This document shows, piece after piece, positions 20,103 through 29,142 of a stretch of 33,612 bases of DNA. Position numbers and translations under genes: made by a program. Source of the DNA: Cyanobium sp. Cruz-8D1 (lineage in GTDB: Bacteria; Cyanobacteriota; Cyanobacteriia; PCC-6307; Cyanobiaceae); the NCBI RefSeq assembly GCF_024345975.1, contig NZ_JAGQCD010000032.1:1-33612 (forward strand), given 5' to 3'. The number at the start of each line of letters is the position of its first letter. Within the stretch, counting starts at the first letter, position 1. Below the pieces are notes generated by a model that saw nothing but the letters and a program-made list of their open reading frames with translations, made no database searches and was not told the DNA's origin.

Positions 20103-20154
20103 GCCGGTGGGGTCGGCTCGATAGGTTGGTGAGCCCTTCGCCACCGCCCGACCC

Positions 20155-21450
20155 TTGATCGAGCGTTACACCCTCCCGGAGATGGGCGACCTCTGGAGCG
20201 AGGAAGCCAAGTTCCGCAGCTGGCTCGAGGTGGAGATCGCCGCCTGCCAGGCCAACGCCGAGCTGGGCCGGGTGCCGGCTGGCGCGATGGCCGCCATCCG
20301 CGAGAAGGCGGCGTTCGAGGTGCCTCGCATCCTGGAAATCGAGGCGGAGGTGCGCCACGACGTCATCGCTTTCCTCACCAACGTCAATGAGCACGTCGGT
20401 GATGCGGGCCGCTACATCCACGTGGGCATGACCAGCTCTGACGTGCTGGACACCGGGCTGGCCTTGCAGCTGAAGGCCTCGGTGGCGCTGCTGCGCAGCG
20501 AGCTCGATGCCCTGGCCGACGCCCTGCGCCGGCTGGCCCGCGCCCACAAGGACACGGTGATGATCGGCCGTTCCCACGCCATCCACGGCGAGCCGATCAC
20601 CTTCGGCTTCAAGGTGGCCGGCTGGCTGGCCGAAACGGAACGCAACCGGGAGCGGCTGGAGCGACTTGCCACGGTGGTGGCCGTGGGCCAGGTCAGCGGC
20701 GCCATGGGCACCTACGCCAACACCGACCCCGAGGTGGAGGCGATCACCTGCCGGCTGCTGGGCCTGGTGCCCGACACCGCCAGCACCCAGGTGATCGGCC
20801 GCGACCGCCACGCGGAGTACGTCCAGACCCTGGCCCTGGTCGGCACCTCCCTGGAGCGCTTCTCCACCGAGATCCGCAACCTGCAGCGCTCCGACGTGCT
20901 GGAGGTGGAGGAGAACTTCGCCAAGGGCCAGAAGGGCAGCTCGGCCATGCCCCACAAGCGCAACCCGATCCGCAGCGAACGCATCAGCGGCCTGGCCCGG
21001 GTGCTGCGCAGCTACACCGTGGCGGCCCTCGAAAACGTGGCCCTCTGGCACGAGCGCGACATCAGCCACAGCTCGGTGGAGCGGATGATGCTGCCCGACT
21101 GCTCGGTCACCCTGCACTTCATGCTGCGGGAGATGACCGCCGTGGTCGAAGGGCTGGGGGTGTACCCGGAGAACATGGCCCGCAACATGAACGTCTACGG
21201 CGGCGTCGTGTTCAGCCAGCGGGTGCTGCTGGCGCTGGTGGAGGCGGGGTTGAGCCGGGAGGAGGCCTACCGGATCGTGCAGCGCCACGCCCATGCGGCC
21301 TGGAACACCGAGGGCGGCGACTTCCGCGCCAACCTGCAGGCCGACCCGACCGTCATCAGCCACCTGGGCAGCGAGCAGTTGTCGGAATGCTTCTCAACCG
21401 ACCTGCACCGGGCCCATCTGGATGTGATCTGGGAGCGGTTGGGGATCTAA
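20155..21450 (+). CDS. purB: Adenylosuccinate lyase
   Basis: A 431-residue PurB of the fumarase/aspartase superfamily. It removes fumarate from SAICAR in purine synthesis and from adenylosuccinate in AMP formation. Signatures are HVGMTSSDVLDT (89-100), the histidine in GRSHAIHGEPITFG (138-151), and GSSAMPHKRNPI (261-272) with the mobile-loop serine. The start codon is TTG at 20155 (TTG-ATC-GAG-CGT-TAC); no in-frame ATG exists before Met10, and the protein N-terminus IERYTLPEMGDLWSEE matches the family only from here. The stop overlaps the convergent helicase stop by four bases. Confidence 0.96.
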   Translation: MIERYTLPEMGDLWSEEAKFRSWLEVEIAACQANAELGRVPAGAMAAIREKAAFEVPRILEIEAEVRHDVIAFLTNVNEHVGDAGRYIHVGMTSSDVLDTGLALQLKASVALLRSELDALADALRRLARAHKDTVMIGRSHAIHGEPITFGFKVAGWLAETERNRERLERLATVVAVGQVSGAMGTYANTDPEVEAITCRLLGLVPDTASTQVIGRDRHAEYVQTLALVGTSLERFSTEIRNLQRSDVLEVEENFAKGQKGSSAMPHKRNPIRSERISGLARVLRSYTVAALENVALWHERDISHSSVERMMLPDCSVTLHFMLREMTAVVEGLGVYPENMARNMNVYGGVVFSQRVLLALVEAGLSREEAYRIVQRHAHAAWNTEGGDFRANLQADPTVISHLGSEQLSECFSTDLHRAHLDVIWERLGI

Positions 21451-24296
21451 CCGGCCGGAGGCCGTTCCGTCGCTGGATCCAGCTTGCCGTTGCCGCTGGC
21501 CAGCAGATCCTCGATCTCGCAGACCGGGAAGCGGTTGATGCTCTTAAGGGCCGCTCGGGAGTTGCGGCGCAGCTGTTCGCTGATCACCTCGCAGTAGGGC
21601 ACCTGGGCCAGCAGATCAACGGTGCGGCGCAGGATCCGCACCACGTCCCCCTCATCGAGGGAGGTGTTGGCGATCACGTCGTTCCAGCTGGCGCCCCGGG
21701 CCCAGGCGTGGACCAGGCCGGTGAGCTCCGGCTCCCACCACACCGGCACCACCACCGAGGCCCGCTCCTGCTGGCGCTGCAGCTCACGCCGCAGGCCGCG
21801 CAGGTCGTGGAGCGCCTCCTCGGAAGCCGGTGGCGGCGGGTAGCCGCACCAGAGATCGGGCCGGTTCACCTCAGTGGAGATGGCCTCCAGCACCGCCGCC
21901 AGTTCGGCCGGATCCAGGCCATCGAGGTGGCCGCTCATCAGGGCCAGCCCCAGCCAGAGCTCGTTATCGCCCCGCAGGGCCACCACGGTGCGGCCCACCT
22001 CGGTGGGCTCGAGCCCCTCCTCGCCGTCGAGGGCGCCGAAGAAGCGCAGGATGTCGATCAGGGACAGGAAGGTGTCCCAGTGGCGGTTGGCCCGGTGGTG
22101 CAGCAGCCGCTGCCGTTCGCCGATCTCCTCCTCCAGTTCCTCCATGCGGCGGCGGTGCTTCTTGAGGTGCTTGCGGTCGCCCCAGCGGTGGGCCGGGTGG
22201 GCCTCCAGCTCCTGCTCCAGCTGTTGCACCAACTGGCCCTGCTGCTGCACCTCCCCGGCCAGGTCGTAGCGGGGGGTGTGCATGTCGTGGCGGCGGGCCA
22301 TCGAGGACACCGCCAGGGCCAGGCCGCCGCTGGCATTGTCGCCGTGGCGGAGCTCGCCTGCGTGATGCAGCTCCGGCGGCTCCAGCTGGTTCACCTGCAG
22401 GCAGCTGAGCTCGGCGTGCAGGGTCACCACCGCGTGGCAGGGCAGCAGGATCCAGACGTTCTCGTCGGTGAGGCAGAGCAGCAGCGGGAACTGGCCGGAG
22501 CCGGGCACCTTGGCCACGATCACCGCCGGGGTGACCCGGCTGCGCAGGGCCGGCGCCTTGACGCTCACCAGGGTGCCCTCACTGGCAAACTGCAGCGCCA
22601 GGGTGAGCTCATGGGCCAGGGTTTCCTCGGCCTGCTGCTGCAGGATCCGATGCAGGCGGCGTTCTTCCCGCAGGCGGCCGCGCACCTTCTCGTAGTCCTC
22701 GAAGTCGTCCCAGGGCACCTCGCCGCCACTCGATTCCAGGCTGGCCAGCTGGGCCATCAGCTCGGCGATGCGGGATTCGTCGTCGGCCAGATCCAGCCCC
22801 GCCAGGTAGCGGCCGAAGCTGCGCTCCACCAGCTCCCGGGCCTTGTCCAGGTCGTAGCGCTGCAGCAGGTTGAGCACCATGCCGTAGCTGGGGGTGAACT
22901 GGCTCACCAGGGGATCGGCCGGGCTGGTGGCCAGGGCGCCGGCCTCCCGCACCCCCTCGAACCGGCTCTGGACCGTGACCACGTAGCCCTGGATGTCGAG
23001 GCCGCGGCGGCCGGCTCGCCCCGCCATCTGCAGGAATTCGCTGCCCATCAGGGGCCGGTGGCCGCGCTCGTCGCGCTTGGAGAGGGCCGAGATCACCGTG
23101 GTGCGGGCCGGCATGTTGATGCCCGCAGCCAGGGTCTCGGTGGCGAACACCACCTTGATCAGCCCCTGCTGGAACAGCTCTTCGATCAGTTCCTTCCAGG
23201 CCGGCAGCACGCCGGCGTGGTGGGCGGCGATGCCCCGCAGCAGGGACTCGGCATGGCCGCCCTCCCGCACCGCCTCGGGGGTCACCGCCATGAAGGCGTC
23301 CAGCCGCTGGCGGATCCGCGCCTGCTCGTCGACGTTCACCAGGCACACCTTGGCCAGGTCGCGCACCGAGCGGTCGCAGTTGCGGCGGCTGAAAATGAAA
23401 TAGATGGCCGGCAGCATCTCGCGCTCCGCCATCTGGGCCACCACGAAGCCGATCGGCGGCGCCTCCGGCTGGGGCGGCCGCGGTTCCTTCGGCCCCTTGC
23501 GGCGGGTGGATTTTGGAGGGCGCCAGACCTTGCAGTTCGGATGCAGGCCGGTGCCCTCGTCGTTGAGCAGCGGATGCAGGCCCTTGGCGCTGCAGAAGCT
23601 GAAGGCCAACGGGACCGGGCGGAAGTCGCTGTGGATCAGCCGGGTGGGGCCATGCACGCGCTCGATCCAGTCGGTGAGTTGCCCGGCGTTCGCCACCGTG
23701 GCCGAAAGGGCCACCAGCTGCACCCGCGTCGGGCAGTGGATGATCGATTCCTCCCAGACCGTGCCCCGCTGGGTGTCATTCATGTAGTGGCACTCATCGA
23801 GCACCACGGCTTCCACATCGGCCAGGGGATCGTCGTCAGCGTGGTCGATCTCCGCGTAGAGCATGTTGCGGAAGATCTCGGTGGTCATCACCACCACCTG
23901 GGCCTCGCGATTCAGGCTCAGATCACCGGTGAGCAGGCCCACCTTGTCGTGGCCGAACTGGTGGCGGAAATCGCGCAGTTTCTGGTTGGAGAGCGCCTTG
24001 AGGGGGGTGGTGTAAAACACCTTCTGGCCATGGGCCAGGGCCCGGTGGATGGCGTACTCGCCCACCAGGGTCTTGCCGGAGCCGGTGGGCGCGCTCACTA
24101 CCACCGAGTGACCCTGGTTGAGGGAATCGATCGCCTCGAGCTGGAAATCATCCAGGGGGAAGGGGAACAGCTCCTCCACCGGCGGCACGGCGTTGTTCGC
24201 GGCCATGCCCATGCTCCTCGTCACGTCGCTGCCGATCGCGTTGTTGCTGGGCCCGTCGGCGCGGGTGGTGCTGCCAACGTCGGGGCTCTCGAGCAT
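21447..24296 (-). CDS. Ski2/Mtr4-like DExH RNA helicase
   Basis: A 949-residue helicase of the Ski2-like superfamily 2. Motif I is SAPTGSGKT (68-76), motif II is DECH (167-170), motif III is ALSAT, and motif VI is QMAGRAGRRG. About 500 residues follow, including a charged coiled coil (LEQELEAHPAHRWGDRKHLK to EEEIGERQRLL) and a C-terminal DSHCT-like region (DLWCGYPPPP to VISEQLRRNS). Cyanobacteria and plastids carry such proteins (plastid ISE2 is one); they act on RNA processing or decay, though the substrate here is unknown. ATG 24296 is the longest start; ATG 24212 or 24206, just before ANNAVPPVEELFPF, are alternatives since the first 30 residues are not conserved-looking. It lies 11 bases from the divergent bioF frame. 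Confidence 0.9.
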   Translation of the reverse strand: MLESPDVGSTTRADGPSNNAIGSDVTRSMGMAANNAVPPVEELFPFPLDDFQLEAIDSLNQGHSVVVSAPTGSGKTLVGEYAIHRALAHGQKVFYTTPLKALSNQKLRDFRHQFGHDKVGLLTGDLSLNREAQVVVMTTEIFRNMLYAEIDHADDDPLADVEAVVLDECHYMNDTQRGTVWEESIIHCPTRVQLVALSATVANAGQLTDWIERVHGPTRLIHSDFRPVPLAFSFCSAKGLHPLLNDEGTGLHPNCKVWRPPKSTRRKGPKEPRPPQPEAPPIGFVVAQMAEREMLPAIYFIFSRRNCDRSVRDLAKVCLVNVDEQARIRQRLDAFMAVTPEAVREGGHAESLLRGIAAHHAGVLPAWKELIEELFQQGLIKVVFATETLAAGINMPARTTVISALSKRDERGHRPLMGSEFLQMAGRAGRRGLDIQGYVVTVQSRFEGVREAGALATSPADPLVSQFTPSYGMVLNLLQRYDLDKARELVERSFGRYLAGLDLADDESRIAELMAQLASLESSGGEVPWDDFEDYEKVRGRLREERRLHRILQQQAEETLAHELTLALQFASEGTLVSVKAPALRSRVTPAVIVAKVPGSGQFPLLLCLTDENVWILLPCHAVVTLHAELSCLQVNQLEPPELHHAGELRHGDNASGGLALAVSSMARRHDMHTPRYDLAGEVQQQGQLVQQLEQELEAHPAHRWGDRKHLKKHRRRMEELEEEIGERQRLLHHRANRHWDTFLSLIDILRFFGALDGEEGLEPTEVGRTVVALRGDNELWLGLALMSGHLDGLDPAELAAVLEAISTEVNRPDLWCGYPPPPASEEALHDLRGLRRELQRQQERASVVVPVWWEPELTGLVHAWARGASWNDVIANTSLDEGDVVRILRRTVDLLAQVPYCEVISEQLRRNSRAALKSINRFPVCEIEDLLASGNGKLDPATERPPAG

Positions 24297-24307
24297 CTTG
24301 GAATCCT

Positions 24308-25591
24308 ATGGGCTGGCCGCGACCTGCCAGCCTCGTAGGGTTTTGCACCCTGGTTCGGGGTCGTCCTTTGGATGCCGACGGCCTGAGGCCCCCCTGGCGA
24401 CGACGGCTCCATGACGGGCTGGCCGCCCTGCACCAGCAGCGACACCGGCGGCTGCGCAGTTTCCGCCCCACCGATGGCAGCGCCCTGCAGGAGGAGCCCG
24501 GGGACCGGATGGCGCCGGGGCTTGGCCTGCCGCCCCCCCTGCTGGATCTGGCCAGCAACGACTATTTAGGCCTGAGTCGCCATCCCGGCGTGATCGCCGC
24601 GGCCCGGGCGGAACTCGAAAGCAGCGGCCTGGGGGCCGGCGGCTCGCGGCTGGTCACCGGCACCCGGCCGGTGCATCTGCAGTTGGAGGCCGCCCTGGCC
24701 GCCTGGCTGGGTCGGGAGCGGGTGCTGCTGTTCCCCAGTGGCTTCCAGGCCAACCTGGCGGCGGTCACGGCCCTGGCCGATCGGGGTTCCCTGGTCTGCG
24801 CCGACCGCCACGTGCATCACTCGCTGCTGGCCGGGGTGCGTACCAGCGGGGCACGGCTGGTGCGCTTCGCCCACAACGACCTGGGGGATCTGGAGCGGCG
24901 GCTGGCGCAGGCCCGCTCCAGCCAACCCGACCAGACCCGGCTGGTGCTCAGCGAGAGCCTGTTCAGCATGGAGGGCACCAGTCCGGACGTGCCGGCCCTG
25001 GCCGCCCTGTGCCGCCGCCACGGGGCCCTGCTGCTGCTCGATGAGGCCCATGCCCTGGGGGTGCTGGGCCCCGGCGGCCGCGGCCTGGCCCACGGGCTGG
25101 AGGGGGTGCATCTGGTCAGCGGCACCTTCGGCAAGGCCTTCGGCAGCGGTGGTGCCTTCCTCGCCGGCGACGCCCTCCTGGGCGACTGGCTCCTGCAGGC
25201 CAGCGGAGCCTTCCGCTACACCACCGCCCTGGCGCCGCCCCTGGCGGCCGGGGCCCTGGCGGCCCTGCGGCAGATCGAGGCCCAGCCCCGGATCGCCCCA
25301 GAGCTGCTGGCACGGGCCGCCCGCTGGCGCGATGCCCTGGAAGCGGCGGGCTGGCGGCGGCCGGCCGGCCACGGCCCGATCCTGCCGCTGCTGGTGGGGG
25401 ACGACGGGGCCGCCCTGGCCCTGCAGGAGCGCCTCGAGGCCGGCGGCCTGCTGGCGGTGGCGATCCGCCCCCCCACGGTGCCGGCCGGAACAGCCCGACT
25501 GCGGTTGGTGCTGCGCCAGGATCTGCCCAGCGGAACCCTCCCTCGGTTGCTCGAGGCCCTCGGCCCGACCCCATCCCCCCTCAGACCTTGA
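24308..25591 (+). CDS. bioF: 8-amino-7-oxononanoate synthase BioF
   Basis: A PLP enzyme of the alpha-oxoamine synthase family. It joins pimeloyl-ACP (or -CoA) with L-alanine in the first step of biotin ring assembly. LASNDYLGLSRHP, GAGGSRLVTGT, LFPSGFQANL, DEAHALGVLG and the PLP lysine in SGTFGKAFGSGGAF (Lys276 from the first ATG) are intact. ATG 24308 gives 427 residues, but the first 25-30 residues are not family-like and this start leaves only 11 bases to the divergent helicase; a TTG at 24368 is possible, shortly before PWRRRLHDGLAAL. It heads the biotin operon. Stop and next start overlap as TGATG. Confidence 0.94.
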   Translation: MGWPRPASLVGFCTLVRGRPLDADGLRPPWRRRLHDGLAALHQQRHRRLRSFRPTDGSALQEEPGDRMAPGLGLPPPLLDLASNDYLGLSRHPGVIAAARAELESSGLGAGGSRLVTGTRPVHLQLEAALAAWLGRERVLLFPSGFQANLAAVTALADRGSLVCADRHVHHSLLAGVRTSGARLVRFAHNDLGDLERRLAQARSSQPDQTRLVLSESLFSMEGTSPDVPALAALCRRHGALLLLDEAHALGVLGPGGRGLAHGLEGVHLVSGTFGKAFGSGGAFLAGDALLGDWLLQASGAFRYTTALAPPLAAGALAALRQIEAQPRIAPELLARAARWRDALEAAGWRRPAGHGPILPLLVGDDGAALALQERLEAGGLLAVAIRPPTVPAGTARLRLVLRQDLPSGTLPRLLEALGPTPSPLRP

Positions 25592-26325
25592 TGGCCGCCA
25601 GCGCCCCCGCCAGTCTCCAGGTGATTGCCATGCACGGCTGGGCCGGCGATGGCAGCAACTGGAACGCCTGGCAGGAGGTGAGCGCTCCCTTGGGCTGGCG
25701 CTGGGCCTGCGGCGAGCGGGGTTATGGCCCCCACGCCCCGTTCAGCCCCGCCTGGGACGGAGCCAGCCGGCGGGTGGTGATCGGCCACTCCATGGGCCCC
25801 CACCTGCTCGACGCTGCTGTGCTCGCCGGGGCCGACGCCGTCGTGCTGCTGGCCGGCTTCGGCCGCTTCGTGCCGCCCGGGGCGGAGGGGCGCCGGGTGC
25901 GCGTCGCCCTGGCGGCCATGGCCGCCCAGCTGGCCGAAGGCCCCAGCGAAGCCGAAACGGCCCTGCGGGTCCAGACCCTGCTGCGGCGCTTTCTGGTCGA
26001 GGCGGCCAGCCCCGATCCCGCCGAGCTGCTGCCGCCGGGGCCCGCCGACCAGCCGGTGGCGGCGGCGGGCCGGGAGCGGCTGCGCCAGGACCTGGCCCTG
26101 CTGGAGCGCAGCGATGGCCTGCCGTCGGGCTTCCCCAAGGAGGCCCGGGTGCTGATCGTGGAGGCCGAAGCCGACCGCATCGTGGTTCCCCAGACCCGTG
26201 CCCTGCTGCGGCAGGCGCTGCCCCAGGCCGAGGTGATGAGCCTGCCGGGGGCCGGCCACTGCCTGCTGGGCAGCCCGGTGATGGCGCCGGTGCTGGAGTG
26301 GCTGCAGGGCCTGGACACGGCATGA
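25591..26325 (+). CDS. bioK: Alpha/beta hydrolase, probable pimeloyl-ACP methyl ester esterase (BioK type)
   Basis: A 244-residue alpha/beta hydrolase with a complete triad: Ser67 in GHSMG (65-69), Asp195 in AEADRIV, His223 in GAGHCLLG. Its place between bioF and bioC in an overlapping operon points to the step that frees pimeloyl-ACP from its methyl ester, which ends the BioC-started pathway. Escherichia coli uses BioH; Synechococcus and Prochlorococcus were reported to use a distinct hydrolase, BioK. I assign BioK from operon position and lineage, not from a sequence comparison. ATG 25591 shares one base with the bioF stop; the alternative TTG one codon upstream is less likely. The stop overlaps the bioC ATG (ATGA). 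Confidence 0.8.
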   Translation: MAASAPASLQVIAMHGWAGDGSNWNAWQEVSAPLGWRWACGERGYGPHAPFSPAWDGASRRVVIGHSMGPHLLDAAVLAGADAVVLLAGFGRFVPPGAEGRRVRVALAAMAAQLAEGPSEAETALRVQTLLRRFLVEAASPDPAELLPPGPADQPVAAAGRERLRQDLALLERSDGLPSGFPKEARVLIVEAEADRIVVPQTRALLRQALPQAEVMSLPGAGHCLLGSPVMAPVLEWLQGLDTA

Positions 26326-27065
26326 ACAGCCTGGTGCGCCGTCATTTCGGGCGCCGAGCGGCGGGCTACGAGGCCCAGGCCCTGCTGCAGCGGGCCGTGG
26401 CCTGCCGGCTGGGGCGCCTCTGCCGCGACCTGCCCCTGCCCGCCGGCCCCCGTGCCGACCTCGGGGCCGGCAGCGGGTTGCTGTCGCGGGCGCTGCCGGC
26501 CCTGGGGCTGCTGCAGCTCGACCTCTGCCCCGAACTGCTGCAGCGCAACCCCCAGCAGCCCCATCTGGTGTGGGACCTCAACGACGGGCTGCCGTCGGCG
26601 TTGCAGGGGGCGGCCCTGCTGGCCTCCGGCTTCGCGCTGCAGTGGCTCGACGACCCGGCCGGCCAGCTGGGCCACTGGTGCCGGGCCCTGGCCCCGGGCG
26701 GCTGGCTGGCCCTGGCGGTGCCCACTGCCGGCAGCTTCCCCCAGTGGCACCGCGCTGCCGCCGCGGCCGGTGTGGCCTGCACGGCCCTGGAATTGCCGGC
26801 GGCCGACCGCCTGCTCCACGCCGCCAGCGCGGCCGGGCTGCATCCCCGCCACAGCCGGGTGCTGCGCTTCAGCCGGCCACACCAGGGGGGGCTGGCCGTC
26901 CTGCGCCACCTGCGGCGCCTCGGCGCCGACGCCAGCCGGCGCCCCCCCCTGACGGCCGGGGAGCTGCGCCGGCTCCTGGCCCACTGGCCCCAGCAGACGC
27001 CCCTCACCTGGGAGGTGTTGCTGCTGGTCGGCCAGCGCGAGCACACCAAAGCCCCTGCCCCATGA
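26322..27065 (+). CDS. bioC: Malonyl-ACP O-methyltransferase BioC
   Basis: A 247-residue class I methyltransferase that caps the malonyl-ACP carboxyl as a methyl ester, so that fatty acid synthesis can extend it to pimeloyl-ACP. It starts VRRHFGRRAAGYEAQALLQ, a typical BioC opening, has the SAM-binding motif DLGAGSG (46-52), and the LASGFALQWLDDPAGQLG segment that follows motif IV in BioC. Its position between bioK and bioD supports the call. It overlaps both neighbours by four bases. Confidence 0.9.
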   Translation: MNSLVRRHFGRRAAGYEAQALLQRAVACRLGRLCRDLPLPAGPRADLGAGSGLLSRALPALGLLQLDLCPELLQRNPQQPHLVWDLNDGLPSALQGAALLASGFALQWLDDPAGQLGHWCRALAPGGWLALAVPTAGSFPQWHRAAAAAGVACTALELPAADRLLHAASAAGLHPRHSRVLRFSRPHQGGLAVLRHLRRLGADASRRPPLTAGELRRLLAHWPQQTPLTWEVLLLVGQREHTKAPAP

Positions 27066-27697
27066 GCACCCCCCTGCAGCTGGTGGTCTGCGGCACCGAC
27101 ACCGACGTGGGCAAGACGGTGGTCAGCGCCCTGCTGGTCCAGGGCCTGGGGGCCCATTACTGGAAGCCCGTCCAGAGCGGCCTGGAGGACGACGGCGACA
27201 GCGGCCGGGTGCAGCGACTGCTCGACCTGCCTGCCGAACGGCTGTGGCCGGAGGCCTATCGCCTCACGGCCCCCGTGTCCCCCCACTGGGCGGCCGAGCG
27301 GGACGGCCTCAGCATCGACCCGGCCCGGCTGGCCCTGCCGGCCTGGGACGGGCCCCTGGTGGTGGAGACGGCGGGCGGGCTGCTGGTGCCCCTGAGCCGC
27401 CACTGGCTGCAGATCGAGCAGATCGCCGTCTGGGGCCTGCCGGTGCTGCTGGTGGCCCGCAGCGGTCTGGGCACCCTCAACCACACCCTGCTCTCCCTGG
27501 AGGCCCTGTCCAGGCGGTCGATCCCCGTCCTCGGGCTGGTGCTCAACGGCGATCCCCACCCCGACAACCCCCGCACCCTGGCCGCCCTTGGCGGGGTGCC
27601 GGTGCTGGCGGAGCTGCCACGCCTCGATCCCCTCGACCGCCAGGGCCTGGAGCGGCAATGGCAGCGCAGTGGCCTGGCCCGTAGGCTGCAGCCATGA
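27062..27697 (+). CDS. bioD: Dethiobiotin synthetase BioD
   Basis: A 211-residue ATP-dependent carboxylase that closes the ureido ring of dethiobiotin from DAPA and CO2. The P-loop GTDTDVGKT (11-19) and the following YWKPVQSG, with the catalytic lysine, and VVETAGGLLVPL are family marks. Start ATG 27062 overlaps the bioC stop (ATGA) and its own stop overlaps the next ATG (27694) in the same way. Confidence 0.95.
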   Translation: MSTPLQLVVCGTDTDVGKTVVSALLVQGLGAHYWKPVQSGLEDDGDSGRVQRLLDLPAERLWPEAYRLTAPVSPHWAAERDGLSIDPARLALPAWDGPLVVETAGGLLVPLSRHWLQIEQIAVWGLPVLLVARSGLGTLNHTLLSLEALSRRSIPVLGLVLNGDPHPDNPRTLAALGGVPVLAELPRLDPLDRQGLERQWQRSGLARRLQP

Positions 27698-27849
27698 GCC
27701 GTAAGCATCTGCTGGTGACAGGCGCCGTTGCCGTGCTCTGCGCGGGCATCCTGGTGCTGTTCACCGACATCGAAACCAGCGTCGTCCGCTGGGTCAACTG
27801 CGGGCCGCTGGCCACCGGAGGCGAACGCCGCTCCGATGTATGCCGCTGA
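27694..27849 (+). CDS. Small single-helix membrane protein inside the biotin operon
   Basis: A 51-residue open frame from ATG 27694 to TGA 27847-27849. The start overlaps the bioD stop as ATGA, and its last ten bases overlap the start of bioA (ATG 27840), so it fills the gap between the two genes exactly. The sequence is MSRKHLLVTGAVAVL followed by a hydrophobic run to about residue 24, then VRWVNC and an Arg-rich tail with a second Cys (DVCR). A basic start plus one helix suggests a membrane-anchored microprotein. I do not recognise a family. It may only serve to couple bioA translation to bioD. No biochemical role can be read from it. Confidence 0.5.
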   Translation: MSRKHLLVTGAVAVLCAGILVLFTDIETSVVRWVNCGPLATGGERRSDVCR

Positions 27850-29120
27850 GTGATCCCGGCTGGCATCCCCACCTCTGGCACCCTTTCACCCAGGTGGCCA
27901 CGGCCGACCCGCCCCTGCGGGTGGTGCGCGGCGAGGGGGCCCTGCTGGAGCTGGATGACGGCCGCCGGTTGATCGATGCCATCAGCAGCTGGTGGGTGAC
28001 CCTGCATGGCCATGGGGAGCCCAGCATCGCCAGCGCCATCGCCCGCCAGGCCCGCCGCCTGGAGCAGGTGGGTTTCTCCGATTTCCGCCATCCGGCCGCC
28101 GAGCAACTGGCTGAGCGCCTGGCCGCCTGCAGCGGACTGGAGCGGCTGTTCTTCTCCGACAACGGCTCCACGGCGGTGGAGGTGGCCCTCAAGATCGCCT
28201 GGCAGTGGTGGCGCAATCGCGGCGAGCCCCGCCAGCAGCTGATCGCCTTCGAGGGGGCCTACCACGGCGACACCTTCGGAGCCATGGCGGTGGGGGAGCG
28301 CTCCCTGTTCTCGGCGCCCTTCGAGCCATTGCTGTTCGCCGTGGCCCGGGCCCCCTGGCCCGCCACCTGGTGGGACGACGACGGGGTCGAGGCGCGGGAG
28401 GCCGCCGCCCTGGAGCGGCTGGAGCAGCTGCTGCAGACGCCCACCGCGGCGGTGATCCTCGAACCGCTGCTGCAGGGGGCCGGCGGCATGGCCCTGGTGC
28501 GGGAGGGGTTCCTGCACCAGGTGGAGACACTGGTGCGCGCCAGCGGGGCCCTGCTGATCGCCGATGAGGTGATGACGGGCTTCGGCCGCAGCGGCCACCT
28601 GTTCGCCTGCGGGCGGGCCCGGATCCGCCCCGACCTGATGGCCCTCTCCAAGGGGCTCACGGGCGGCTTCCTGCCCATGGGGGTGACCCTGGCCCGGGAG
28701 GCCATCTTTGAGGGCTTCATCGGCACCGCAGCGGGCCTGACCCTTTTTCACGGCCACAGCTTCACCGCCAACCCCCTGGGTTGCGCCGCCGCCCTGGCCA
28801 GCCTTGATCTGCTGCAGGAGCGGCCGGAGCGCCACCAGCAGTTCGAGGCCCGCCACCGCCCCCACCTGGAGGCCCTGGCACGCCACCGGCTGGTGCGGCG
28901 GCCGCGGCTGCTGGGCAGCGTCGCCGCCTTCGAGGTGGCCACGGATCAGCCCGGCTACCTGAATCCGGTGGGGCCACGACTGCAACGGCTGGCCCTGGAG
29001 CGGGGCGTGTTCCTGCGGCCCCTGGGTCAGGTGGTCTACCTGCTGCCACCCCTGTGCCTCAACGACGACCAGCTGGCCCATTGCTACGCCGTCATCGACG
29101 CCTCCCTTTCCAGCCTCTGA
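27840..29120 (+). CDS. bioA: Adenosylmethionine-8-amino-7-oxononanoate aminotransferase BioA
   Basis: A 426-residue class III PLP aminotransferase that makes DAPA from KAPA using SAM as amino donor. WHPFTQVATADPPLRVVRGE, SSWWVTLHGHGEP, FFSDNGSTAVEVALKIAWQWW, YHGDTFGAMAVGE, ADEVMTGFGRSGHLFAC and the PLP lysine 271 in ALSKGLTGGFLPM are all present. It ends the operon; the gene for the last enzyme, biotin synthase BioB, is not here. The stop is 22 bases from the convergent DUF3143 gene. Confidence 0.96.
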   Translation: MPLSDPGWHPHLWHPFTQVATADPPLRVVRGEGALLELDDGRRLIDAISSWWVTLHGHGEPSIASAIARQARRLEQVGFSDFRHPAAEQLAERLAACSGLERLFFSDNGSTAVEVALKIAWQWWRNRGEPRQQLIAFEGAYHGDTFGAMAVGERSLFSAPFEPLLFAVARAPWPATWWDDDGVEAREAAALERLEQLLQTPTAAVILEPLLQGAGGMALVREGFLHQVETLVRASGALLIADEVMTGFGRSGHLFACGRARIRPDLMALSKGLTGGFLPMGVTLAREAIFEGFIGTAAGLTLFHGHSFTANPLGCAAALASLDLLQERPERHQQFEARHRPHLEALARHRLVRRPRLLGSVAAFEVATDQPGYLNPVGPRLQRLALERGVFLRPLGQVVYLLPPLCLNDDQLAHCYAVIDASLSSL

Positions 29121-29142
29121 AGGGGGTTAGGCCTTCTGGAGC

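Noticed and set aside
21387..24338. A 983-codon plus-strand open frame opposite the helicase
   Set aside because: It is antisense to a clear helicase with all motifs, has His/Gln/Gly/Ala-rich composition, and no domain. Long antisense frames are expected in GC-rich coding DNA.
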